DNA of 64,000 nucleotides from NCBI GenBank assembly GCA_029252045.1, contig JAQXCD010000020.1, forward strand, positions 233,685 to 297,684. The letters run 5' to 3'. This document shows, piece after piece, positions 57,073-64,000 of this stretch (the first letter of the stretch is position 1; each line of letters starts with the position of its first letter). The position numbers and the translations under genes were made by a program. Below the pieces are notes generated by a model that had not been told where the DNA came from, did no database searches, and worked only from the letters and a program-made list of their open reading frames with translations. Source of the DNA: Sulfitobacter sp. (GTDB lineage: Bacteria > Pseudomonadota > Alphaproteobacteria > Rhodobacterales > Rhodobacteraceae).

Positions 57073-57780
57073 TTAACGCCGACCGCCGGCACCGCGAGGT
57101 GCTGGGCCGTCTTGGATTTCTTGTAACTTACGATCATGCGCAGCTGGATCATGTTCCATGATCTCGCCTTTGAAGATCCAGGTCTTGATCCCGATGATAC
57201 CGTAAGCAGTCATCGCTTCTACATGTGCATAGTCGATGTCCGCACGCAGAGTGTGCAACGGAACGCGACCTTCACGGTACCATTCGGTACGCGCGATCTC
57301 GGCACCGCCGAGGCGACCCGCGAGGTTCACACGGATACCAAGGGCACCCATACGCATGGCGTTCTGTACCGCACGCTTCATGGCGCGACGGAAAGAAACC
57401 CGGCGTTCCAGCTGCTGTGCAATGCTCTCACCAACAAGGGCTGCATCCAGTTCCGGCTTGCGGACTTCAACGATGTTGAGGTGCAATTCGGAAGCGGTGA
57501 ACGCGGCAAGTTTCTTGCGCAGACCTTCGATGTCTGCACCTTTCTTGCCGATGATCACACCAGGGCGTGCTGTGTGGATTGTAACGCGGCACTTCTTGTG
57601 TGGGCGCTCAATGATCACACGGGAGATACCCGCCTGATGGCATTCTTTCTTGATGAACTTGCGGATGGCGAGATCTTCCAGAAGAAGGTTCCCGAAATCC
57701 TTGGTATCGGCGTACCAGCGGCTATCCCATGTACGGTTAACCTGAAGGCGCATGCCGATTGGATTGACTTTATTACCCAT
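57073..57780 (-). CDS. rpsC: 30S ribosomal protein S3
   Basis: 235 residues. [22 protein letters not shown]-domain segment [20 protein letters not shown] and C-terminal [20 protein letters not shown]. mRNA-entry helicase region. Shares a base with rplV. Confidence 0.97.
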   Translation of the reverse strand: MGNKVNPIGMRLQVNRTWDSRWYADTKDFGNLLLEDLAIRKFIKKECHQAGISRVIIERPHKKCRVTIHTARPGVIIGKKGADIEGLRKKLAAFTASELHLNIVEVRKPELDAALVGESIAQQLERRVSFRRAMKRAVQNAMRMGALGIRVNLAGRLGGAEIARTEWYREGRVPLHTLRADIDYAHVEAMTAYGIIGIKTWIFKGEIMEHDPAAHDRKLQEIQDGPAPRGAGGRR

Positions 57781-58160
57781 TATGCTTGCTCCTCAACCTG
57801 ACGCACGACGATGGTGATTTCCGCAAACGGCTTCATGATCTTGCCGAAACGGCCACGCGCACGTGGACGACCACGCTTGAGTGTCATGTTTTTGCCGACA
57901 TAGGCTTCGGACACGATCAGCTCGTCCACGTCGAGGTTGTGGTTGTTCTCGCCGTTGGCGATCGCGGACTGAAGGCATTTCTTCACGTCGATTGCGATAC
58001 GCTTTTTGGAGAAAGTGAGGTCCGTCAGGGCCTTTTCCACTTTCTTGCCACGGATCATCGCGGCAACGAGGTTCAGTTTCTGCGGCGACGTCTTCAGCAT
58101 GCGCAGTTTTGCACGTGCTTCGTTGTCTGCCACGCGGCGGGGATTTTTATCCTTGCTCAT
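57780..58160 (-). CDS. rplV: 50S ribosomal protein L22
   Basis: 126 residues with [20 protein letters not shown] and [20 protein letters not shown], the tunnel-constriction loop of L22. Three bases after rpsS. Confidence 0.97.
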   Translation of the reverse strand: MSKDKNPRRVADNEARAKLRMLKTSPQKLNLVAAMIRGKKVEKALTDLTFSKKRIAIDVKKCLQSAIANGENNHNLDVDELIVSEAYVGKNMTLKRGRPRARGRFGKIMKPFAEITIVVRQVEEQA

Positions 58161-58163
58161 GAC

Positions 58164-58442
58164 TTACTTCCGCTTCGATTTCTTGTCTGCAGCGTGACCG
58201 TAATAGGTACGAGTTGGCGAATACTCACCAAACTTCTGACCGATCATGTCTTCGGTGATCGTTACTGGGATGTGCTTCCGACCGTTGTAGATGCCGAACG
58301 TCAGGCCAACAAACTGCGGAAGAATAGTAGAACGACGGGACCAAATCTTGATAACATCGCTGCGGCCGGATTCCTTGGCAACTTCGGCTTTCTTAAGCAC
58401 GTAGCTGTCAACGAATGGACCTTTCCATACAGAACGAGACAT
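58164..58442 (-). CDS. rpsS: 30S ribosomal protein S19
   Basis: 92 residues, [20 protein letters not shown] and [20 protein letters not shown]. Binds the small-subunit head with S13. Three bases after rplB. Confidence 0.97.
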   Translation of the reverse strand: MSRSVWKGPFVDSYVLKKAEVAKESGRSDVIKIWSRRSTILPQFVGLTFGIYNGRKHIPVTITEDMIGQKFGEYSPTRTYYGHAADKKSKRK

Positions 58443-58445
58443 ATA

Positions 58446-59288
58446 TTAACGCCCCTTTTTCTTGGCGTGCCGGGACCGAACGATAAGACGGTTGGACGCT
58501 TTTTTCTTGTTACGTGTCTTGGCACCCTTCGTCGGCTTACCCCAAGGAGTAACCGGGTGACGACCACCAGACGTACGACCTTCACCACCACCGTGTGGGT
58601 GGTCGACCGGGTTCATGACGACACCACGAACAGACGGGCGCTTGCCATAGTGGCGCATACGGCCGGCTTTACCCATGTTCTGGTTGGAGTTGTCAGGGTT
58701 GGACACGGCACCAACGGTGGCCATGCATTCCTGACGCACGAGGCGAAGTTCACCCGAGCTCAGACGGATCTGAGCGTAACCACCGTCACGACCTACGAAC
58801 TGGGCGTAGGTGCCGGCTGCGCGGGCAATCTGCCCACCCTTGCCTGGCTTCATTTCGATGTTATGGATGATTGTGCCGATAGGCATGCCCGAAAACGGCA
58901 TCGCGTTGCCCGGCTTGATGTCTGCTTTGGCAGCAGCAATGACCTTATCGCCAACAGCCAAACGCTGTGGGGCAATGATATAGGCCTGCTCACCATCGGT
59001 GTATTGAACGAGCGCGATGAACGCGGTGCGGTTCGGGTCATATTCGATCCGAGCGACAACAGCTTCCATGTCGAGCTTGTTACGTTTAAAATCTACGATG
59101 CGGTAAAGGCGTTTTGCCCCGCCGCCACGACGACGTGATGTGATCCGTCCGGTGTTGTTCCGTCCGCCCGACTTGCTCAGACCCTCAGTGAGGGCCTTAA
59201 CTGGGCGACCTTTCCAAAGCTCCGAACGGTCAATCAGCACCAACCCACGTTGGCCAGGCGTCGTCGGTTTGTACGACTTAAGTGCCAT
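58446..59288 (-). CDS. rplB: 50S ribosomal protein L2
   Basis: 280 residues. [27 protein letters not shown]-type [20 protein letters not shown] and the conserved [17 protein letters not shown] near the peptidyl transferase centre. First gene of its unit; promoter and leader hairpin lie upstream instead of rplW. Confidence 0.97.
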   Translation of the reverse strand: MALKSYKPTTPGQRGLVLIDRSELWKGRPVKALTEGLSKSGGRNNTGRITSRRRGGGAKRLYRIVDFKRNKLDMEAVVARIEYDPNRTAFIALVQYTDGEQAYIIAPQRLAVGDKVIAAAKADIKPGNAMPFSGMPIGTIIHNIEMKPGKGGQIARAAGTYAQFVGRDGGYAQIRLSSGELRLVRQECMATVGAVSNPDNSNQNMGKAGRMRHYGKRPSVRGVVMNPVDHPHGGGEGRTSGGRHPVTPWGKPTKGAKTRNKKKASNRLIVRSRHAKKKGR

Positions 59289-59392
59289 GTTTGCTACTTC
59301 CGTTTGCTTGGCGGACCGCTAGTGCGGCCCTGATGTATGAAGGCCCCCGTAGGTGCCCGATGATATGCTTGCCCAAGTTGGGCGAACAACAA

Positions 59393-59414
59393 AGCCCCAG
59401 ACGAATCTGGGGCT
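59393..59414 (-). other. rplB leader hairpin / weak terminator
   Basis: AGCCCCAGA-cgaa-TCTGGGGCT, a 9-base perfect stem followed by TTTGTTGTT on the minus strand. It lies just downstream of the predicted rplB transcription start, so it may attenuate or regulate rplB. The rest of 59289-59590 shows no gene. Confidence 0.65.
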
Positions 59415-59427
59415 GTGCCGATGTGGT

Positions 59428-59456
59428 CTGATAGGGGGTGGGATGGGGTTGGTCAA
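59428..59456 (-). promoter_or_regulatory. Candidate rplB promoter
   Basis: Minus strand TTGACC, 17-base spacer, TATCAG, about 140 bases before rplB. Very good -35; the only clear promoter between rplW and rplB. Confidence 0.6.
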
Positions 59457-59590
59457 GGGGGACTTGACCGGAACTAATTCAGAGATCAACGGCGAACATA
59501 AGCCCCATTGTAAGAAGGGTCACCACATCGACTGAGTACCAATCGGTTCCCTTGAATTGATATCTGACAGAAGAACTCAAAATTTCCGCC

Positions 59591-60188
59591 TCAAGACTGT
59601 CCACTAAAAGCTATTTCCGCTCCTGACGCCCGATATCGCATCCCATCATAGCGCGTCGTCACCATTGAACTAAACTCCGACGGAATTACTTGCCGACTGT
59701 CAATGAAGTCCAATTCAGTTCCGGTGCTTCGGCCTTCACGCCAAACCGTTCCCGAAAGGCTGGCTACCGATTGATCGGGAAAAGCAATTTGATCGTCAAC
59801 TATCATATCAGAATCATCAGTCGGCCCGTAAGGCGAAAGCGAGAAGCAAAATAATTTCCTTGTCTCGTAGTTGATTGAGCAATCATTCGGACCATCTGGC
59901 CCCACCATTTCGAAGTAATTGGCTTAGGTCAGCCCTTTGACCGTTTATGGCGAAGGCAGAATATACGCTCTCGTCTCTACTTTGCACTACCGTTCGCGAG
60001 CCTGACGGCCAGTAGAAATCAATAATACATCCATCTTCGCCGCACTCTCGCAATTCCTTTCGGCATGGCTCAACATCAAACAGTTGAGTAGCATCAACCG
60101 ACGAAACGCGGCAGTAGCTACCGACTGCACCATCGTTTGACGCCGCAACTCTATCTAGCGTTAGCCCCCATATTAGTTGCTCGTGAAC
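59591..60188 (-). pseudogene. Decayed hypothetical gene with frameshift
   Basis: One frame gives DGAVGSYCRVSSVDATQLFD ... CGEDGCIIDFYWPSGSRTVV ... QLLRNGGARWSE and stops at 59883. An overlapping frame carries on as PDGPNDCSINYETRKLFCFS ... to AEIAFSGQS at 59591. An extra G in the GGGG tract near 59905 explains the break. No usable start codon is seen at the 5' end, so it is also probably truncated. Cys-rich; no family recognised. Confidence 0.5.
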
Positions 60189-60390
60189 TCAAGAGCTCGC
60201 GCAATGCTTCGTTTTCTGTCTCGTCAATAACGGTAGCAACAATTGAGGAGCATTGGTCTAAGCTAATCCCCTCAATTCCATAAAACACAAACTCGAGGCA
60301 ATTCCGTTCATTTGATTCCATGCTTTCTTCTTCAGCAGCCAATGGACCAAAGCTCAGACAAACGACACTTAGCGAAATTAAGAACCGCAT
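60151..60390 (-). CDS. Small exported hypothetical protein
   Basis: 79 residues from ATG 60390, preceded by GGAGGTAG at ideal spacing. Signal peptide MRFLISLSVVCLSFGPLAAE, then a short mature part with two cysteines (NERNCLEFVFYGIEGISLDQ, CSSIVATVI). No family recognised. AT-richer than the ribosomal genes; its 3' end overlaps the neighbouring decayed frame, so it may be the 5' part of a once larger gene or operon. Confidence 0.5.
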   Translation of the reverse strand: MRFLISLSVVCLSFGPLAAEEESMESNERNCLEFVFYGIEGISLDQCSSIVATVIDETENEALRELLSSRATNMGANAR

Positions 60391-60447
60391 ACAGGCTACC
60401 TCCAACTTGAGTGTTCGAGAGTACGGAAAGACGACTTCATTGCAAAC

Positions 60448-60478
60448 AAAAAGGCCCCGCAGTTCACACTGCGGGGCC
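60448..60478 (-). terminator. Terminator after rplW
   Basis: Minus strand GGCCCCGCAGT-gtga-ACTGCGGGGCC then TTTTTG, an 11-base perfect stem, 30 bases after the rplW stop. It ends the rpsJ-rplC-rplD-rplW transcript. Confidence 0.88.
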
Positions 60479-60508
60479 CCTCTAATTCTCAACCGTAAAA
60501 CCTAAACC

Positions 60509-60805
60509 TTACAGGCCAGTGGATACGTCGATTGTGTTGCCCTCTTCGAGCGTCACGTAGGCTTTCTTCACGTCTTTACGCGTACCAAGCTGGCCGCGGA
60601 AACGCTTAACTTTACCTTTAGTGATCGTCGTGTTGACCGCTTTGACCTTTACACCAAAGAGCGTTTCAACCGCTTCTTTGATCATTGGCTTGTTCGCCGC
60701 GATATTGACCTCGAAAACGACGGCGTTGTTTTCAGACGCCATTGTTGCTTTCTCGGTGATGATCGGCTTGCGGATCACGTCGTAGAGTTCTGCTTTGGTG
60801 CTCAT
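60509..60805 (-). CDS. rplW: 50S ribosomal protein L23
   Basis: 98 residues. [20 protein letters not shown] and [20 protein letters not shown]. Exit-tunnel protein that docks SRP and trigger factor. Overlaps rplD by 4 bases. Confidence 0.96.
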   Translation of the reverse strand: MSTKAELYDVIRKPIITEKATMASENNAVVFEVNIAANKPMIKEAVETLFGVKVKAVNTTITKGKVKRFRGQLGTRKDVKKAYVTLEEGNTIDVSTGL

Positions 60806-61419
60806 GACAAACGGGCCTCCAGTGCTTCGAGACCAGCCTTCGTCAGCACAAGTGTGTCCGACTTCAGGATGTCATAAACGTTCGCACCCATAACAGGTAG
60901 AGCGTTGATCGATGTGATGTTGCGTGCTGCAACGGCGAAATCTTCGTTCACAGTCGCATCGATGATCAAGCAACGCTTCCAACCCAGTGCGCCGACCGTT
61001 TTGGCCAATGCAGAAGTCTTCGCGTCTTTGATGTCGATGTTGTCCACGATGACCAACTCACCGGCAGCTACTTTAGCTGACAATGCGTGGCGAAGACCCA
61101 ACTTGCGGAACTTCTTTGTCAATTCGTGGCCGTGGCTGCGAGGTGTTGGACCTTTGTAGATACCACCACCGCGGAAGATCGGAGCAGAACGTGCACCGTG
61201 ACGCGCGCCGCCGGTACCTTTCTGACGATAGATCTTCTTTGTGGAGTACTTAACTTCGGACCGGGTTTTCACCTTGTGCGTACCAGCTTGCGCATTGTTG
61301 CGCTGCCAGCGGACGACGCGGTGCAGAATGTCGATGCGTGGTTCAAGACCGAAGATGGCCTCGTCCAGATCAACAGACCCTGCTGCTTTGCCGTCAAGTT
61401 TGATTGCTTCAGCTTTCAT
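60802..61419 (-). CDS. rplD: 50S ribosomal protein L4
   Basis: 205 residues from ATG 61419, with AAGGAG about 9 bases upstream; the track start adds 13 residues. [20 protein letters not shown] and [20 protein letters not shown] are conserved. In some bacteria L4 represses its own S10 operon; not tested here. Overlaps the rplC end by 11 bases. Confidence 0.96.
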   Translation of the reverse strand: MKAEAIKLDGKAAGSVDLDEAIFGLEPRIDILHRVVRWQRNNAQAGTHKVKTRSEVKYSTKKIYRQKGTGGARHGARSAPIFRGGGIYKGPTPRSHGHELTKKFRKLGLRHALSAKVAAGELVIVDNIDIKDAKTSALAKTVGALGWKRCLIIDATVNEDFAVAARNITSINALPVMGANVYDILKSDTLVLTKAGLEALEARLS

Positions 61420-62239
61420 TGGAGGAATCTCCTTCCGGTGTCGCTGTTTCGACTGCATCTTCTGCGGCCTGTTCAGCTTCTGCGGCTGCGGCTGCTGCTG
61501 CGGCTTCTACTGCTGCTGCTTCTGCGGCTGCGGCTTCGGCCATTTTTTCAGCTTCTTTGGCAGCGGATGCCAAGGCTGCTGGGTAGATCACGTTGTCAGA
61601 CGCTGGCTTCTTAACCGCATCCTTGATTGTGACCCAGTTGCCTTTGGAACCTGGTACGGCGCCTTTGACCATGATCAAACCACGGTCGGCATCTGTTTTC
61701 ACAACCACAAGGTTCTGCGTCGTAATCTTCGCATTACCCATGTGACCGGCCATCTTCTTGCCTTTGAAAACCTTACCGGGATCCTGACACTGACCAGTGG
61801 AACCGTGTGAGCGGTGCGAAATCGACACACCGTGTGTCGCGCGCAAACCACCAAAGTTCCAACGCTTCATCGCACCGGCAAAACCTTTACCAATGGACGT
61901 ACCCGAAACGTCAACGAATTGACCCTCGAAGTAATGCGAAGCAATGATTTCTTCGCCAACGGCGATGAGGTTGTCTTCGGACACGCGGAATTCGCAAACC
62001 TTACGCTTTGGTTCAACATTTGCTTTCGCAAAGTGACCACGCATCGGAGCAGATGTCCGCTTGGCTTTTGCCGTACCGGCGCCGAGTTGAACAGCAGAAT
62101 AGCCATCCTTTTCAGCAGTCCGCTGGGCTACAACCTGCAGCTTGTCGAGTTGTAGAACGGTCACAGGAATCTGCTTTCCGTCCTCTTGAAAAAGGCGGGT
62201 CATACCCAACTTTTTAGCGATTACACCAGAGCGCAACAT
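61409..62239 (-). CDS. rplC: 50S ribosomal protein L3 with long Ala/Glu C-terminal tail
   Basis: 276 residues from ATG 62239 ([20 protein letters not shown]), chosen over 62245 because AAAGGAG is then 9 bases away. Core L3 is intact ([40 protein letters not shown]). After about residue 220 a tail of some 50 residues, mostly Ala and Glu ([20 protein letters not shown]), ends in [10 protein letters not shown]. coli L3 is 209 residues, so the tail is extra. Likely a solvent-exposed helix. Confidence 0.95.
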   Translation of the reverse strand: MLRSGVIAKKLGMTRLFQEDGKQIPVTVLQLDKLQVVAQRTAEKDGYSAVQLGAGTAKAKRTSAPMRGHFAKANVEPKRKVCEFRVSEDNLIAVGEEIIASHYFEGQFVDVSGTSIGKGFAGAMKRWNFGGLRATHGVSISHRSHGSTGQCQDPGKVFKGKKMAGHMGNAKITTQNLVVVKTDADRGLIMVKGAVPGSKGNWVTIKDAVKKPASDNVIYPAALASAAKEAEKMAEAAAAEAAAVEAAAAAAAAEAEQAAEDAVETATPEGDSSNES

Positions 62240-62253
62240 AATCATCCGCTCCT

Positions 62254-62565
62254 TTATACTTTGATCTCGACGTCAACACCGGCAGCAAGGTCGAGCTTCA
62301 TCAGCGCGTCTACTGTTTGTGGTGTTGGGTCGACGATATCCAGCAGACGCTTGTGCGTGCGGATTTCGAATTGATCACGGGATTTCTTGTCGATGTGAGG
62401 TCCACGAAGAACTGTGAATTTCTCAATCTTGTTTGGAAGCGGAATAGGTCCGCGTACCGAAGCACCTGTGCGTTTGGCGGTGTTTACGATTTCCTGTGTC
62501 GACGCATCGAGCACACGGTAATCAAACGCCTTCAAACGGATGCGGATGTTCTGGCTGGCTGCCAT
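62254..62565 (-). CDS. rpsJ: 30S ribosomal protein S10
   Basis: 103 residues from ATG 62565 with AAGGGTGATGAAC upstream; the track start adds three residues. [20 protein letters not shown] and [20 protein letters not shown]. Also the NusE antitermination factor. First gene of the superoperon. Confidence 0.96.
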   Translation of the reverse strand: MAASQNIRIRLKAFDYRVLDASTQEIVNTAKRTGASVRGPIPLPNKIEKFTVLRGPHIDKKSRDQFEIRTHKRLLDIVDPTPQTVDALMKLDLAAGVDVEIKV

Positions 62566-62688
62566 GTTCATCACCCTTCATTTGGGCTTAGATCGGAGAG
62601 GAGGACCGTGGCTCATCCACACCCCTCATCGCGTCTTTATGTCCAACGTAAACAGGGCACGCATGTCGCACCCTCGTTGGATAGGGGG

Positions 62689-62717
62689 GCTATAGGGGGA
62701 GTCGGGGGATGTGGCAA
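62689..62717 (-). promoter_or_regulatory. Candidate S10 (rpsJ) promoter
   Basis: Minus strand TTGCCA, 17-base spacer, TATAGC, about 124 bases before rpsJ. The spacer and leader are unusually C-rich. Confidence 0.6.
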
Positions 62718-62757
62718 GTGCGGAGTTTGAAGGGGGTTGGTTTTGCCCTGAACGCTC

Positions 62758-63828
62758 TCAGACGGCATGGGGGCGCAGTTTATCGACTTCGTCGCGATAG
62801 GGCGCAGCCCCAACAGGAAGGTCGCGGATGATCACCGCATCCTGATGACGAAGCTGTTTGACCAGAACGGGGACAAGCCGCCGGAATGCGGCCCAGATGG
62901 AAGGATCAGGCGGCGGCATATCATGTTTGATCAGAGTATGAAGTTTGGGCAAATTATAATAAGGGACCATCGTAAACATGTGATGTTCAAGGTGATAGTT
63001 CATGTTGAGATAGATAAAGCGGCTGACAGGGTTCATCAGCACAGTTCGCGTGTTCAACCGATGATCTGACACGTTTTCGGCCAGCCCGAGGTGTTGTAGC
63101 AGCCCCGTCATCACATGATGCCACGCCCCGTACAGACGCGGCAGGCCGATCAACATCAGCGACAATATCGACCCCATCCATAGTGATGTGGCGACGGTGA
63201 CAGCATAGATCAGCAACCAGATGCGCGCGACCAAAAACAGGCGTGCGTGGTCTTTGGTCGCGACATACATTGCCTCTTGCGGGGCGATGCGCCCGCTGGC
63301 GTGCAGGATCATGCTTTTGAACGCGTGATAGACATCAACGACGCCCGTAAACGCCAAGGCAACGCGCAGTAAATCAGGTGGCCGCATCGCGACAATTTCG
63401 GGATCGCGCCCAACAACGACGGTGTCGGTGTGATGACGCACGTGGCTGGCCCGCCAAACAACCGGATTCCGCATCATCATGAAACAGGCAATCTGATAAA
63501 CGACAGCATTCATCCAAGGCGTTTTGAACGCGGTCTTGTGGCCGCATTCATGCCACCGAGAATCTGCGCCGGATCCGTATAGAACCCCGTAGATAATCCA
63601 GAATGGAGCAGACCACCACGACGGCCACAGCGCAATTGCGATGGTTGCGGACACAATCAATGCGCCAAGCCAGAGCGCTGTATCACGCAGGGCCATCGCG
63701 TCCGATTTTTGCATCAAGGCCCTGATAGCCTGTGGGTCAACTGTCGGGCGAAACCAATTCGGATTGGCGGTGCCGTTTAAGGCCGCGATGCTGTCCCCCT
63801 CGTCTGAAAGTTTGTAATTCTGGGTCAT
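62758..63828 (-). CDS. Membrane fatty acid desaturase
   Basis: 356 residues of the acyl-lipid desaturase superfamily. Three histidine boxes are visible: HECGHK, HVRHH and NYHLEHH, with hydrophobic spans between (LWLGALIVSATIAIALWPSW and others). It would introduce a double bond into, or hydroxylate, a lipid-linked chain using a diiron centre; the substrate is not clear. Separate from the S10 operon, whose promoter lies in the gap after its stop. Confidence 0.85.
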   Translation of the reverse strand: MTQNYKLSDEGDSIAALNGTANPNWFRPTVDPQAIRALMQKSDAMALRDTALWLGALIVSATIAIALWPSWWSAPFWIIYGVLYGSGADSRWHECGHKTAFKTPWMNAVVYQIACFMMMRNPVVWRASHVRHHTDTVVVGRDPEIVAMRPPDLLRVALAFTGVVDVYHAFKSMILHASGRIAPQEAMYVATKDHARLFLVARIWLLIYAVTVATSLWMGSILSLMLIGLPRLYGAWHHVMTGLLQHLGLAENVSDHRLNTRTVLMNPVSRFIYLNMNYHLEHHMFTMVPYYNLPKLHTLIKHDMPPPDPSIWAAFRRLVPVLVKQLRHQDAVIIRDLPVGAAPYRDEVDKLRPHAV

Positions 63829-63891
63829 AAAAAAAGCTAGCGCCGGGTCTACGTTGCGTCAACGGTTTGGTGACAGTCGACCAACGCAAAA

Positions 63892-63917
63892 GGCCCCCGC
63901 GTTTGCGGGGGCCGTTT
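63892..63917. terminator. Terminator at right edge
   Basis: GGCCCCCGC-gttt-GCGGGGGCC, a 9-base perfect stem with T/A tracts on both sides. On the minus strand it would end a gene lying beyond the window. The remaining bases (63918-64000) show nothing. Confidence 0.7.
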
Positions 63918-64000
63918 TATTTCTTCTAGCCTTTAGCGTTCATCCGCTCTCGTCATTTGCAAGCAAACGACTGCCGCGGATGCACGCTGCTAAGTTTGCT

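Noticed and set aside
57786-59138. 450-residue plus-strand ORF
   Set aside because: It is antisense to rplV, rpsS and rplB, with no family signature; a shadow of conserved genes.

Overview
The window looks like chromosome of a marine alphaproteobacterium of the Rhodobacterales (Roseobacter group). Supporting this: an ATP12-type F1-ATPase assembly chaperone, an AapJQMP general amino acid ABC transporter, the rpmH-rnpA-yidD-yidC-MOSC-yihA-argB string, no rpsD between rpsK and rpoA, a short-LID adenylate kinase, and an L3 protein with a long Ala/Glu tail. Genus-level placement is inference; no search was run.

Layout, left to right. (1) 1-9 kb: end of an EamA transporter, a quinone-oxidoreductase-like MDR protein, then on the minus strand a response regulator, histidine kinase, cytochrome bd-type oxidase cydA-cydB and a 35-residue CydX-like gene absent from the ORF track. 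A secreted HtrA protease diverges from the regulator. A copper-handling pair (Cys-motif exported protein and PCuAC chaperone) follows. (2) 8.6-18.3 kb: a homogentisate catabolic operon (hmgA, small membrane protein, fahA, metallo-beta-lactamase-fold protein, FAD monooxygenase, DUF2783-like protein, maiA). A MarR regulator diverges from it, with an inverted repeat between them. A TAXI-type TRAP transporter converges on its end. (3) 18.5-22.3 kb: tRNA-Arg(ACG), an orphan histidine kinase, a mercuric-reductase-like flavoprotein and a TVP38 membrane protein. (4) 22.4-32 kb: a long plus-strand housekeeping run from rpmH to a SixA-like phosphatase. (5) 32-42.3 kb, minus strand: aapPMQJ, ATP12, HAD phosphatase, RluA-type pseudouridine synthase, crcB, rarA and a two-PDZ HtrA protease. 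(6) 42.3-62.7 kb: the S10-spc-alpha ribosomal superoperon on the minus strand, from rpsJ to rplQ, followed upstream by a fatty acid desaturase.

The most notable feature is that the ribosomal superoperon is not continuous. Three islands interrupt it. Between rplW and rplB lie decayed small secreted-protein genes. Between rplP and rpmC lies an opposite-strand SDR / 2OG-Fe(II)-oxygenase-like / hemerythrin operon plus a small basic protein and a frameshifted membrane protein. Between rpmD and rplO lies an acyltransferase-3 gene broken by an in-frame stop and a frameshift. Strong intrinsic terminators follow rplW, rplP, rpmD, rplO and rplQ. Sigma70-like promoters with 17-base spacers sit before rpsJ, rplB, rplO, secY and rpsM. 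The cluster therefore reads as at least five transcription units, which would explain how insertions are tolerated. The SDR-oxygenase-hemerythrin cassette beside rplP is the best candidate for an undescribed function, but that is a hypothesis.

Limits: everything comes from reading the sequence and recalled family motifs. Promoters are consensus matches only, and start codons were chosen from Shine-Dalgarno spacing and family length where stated.
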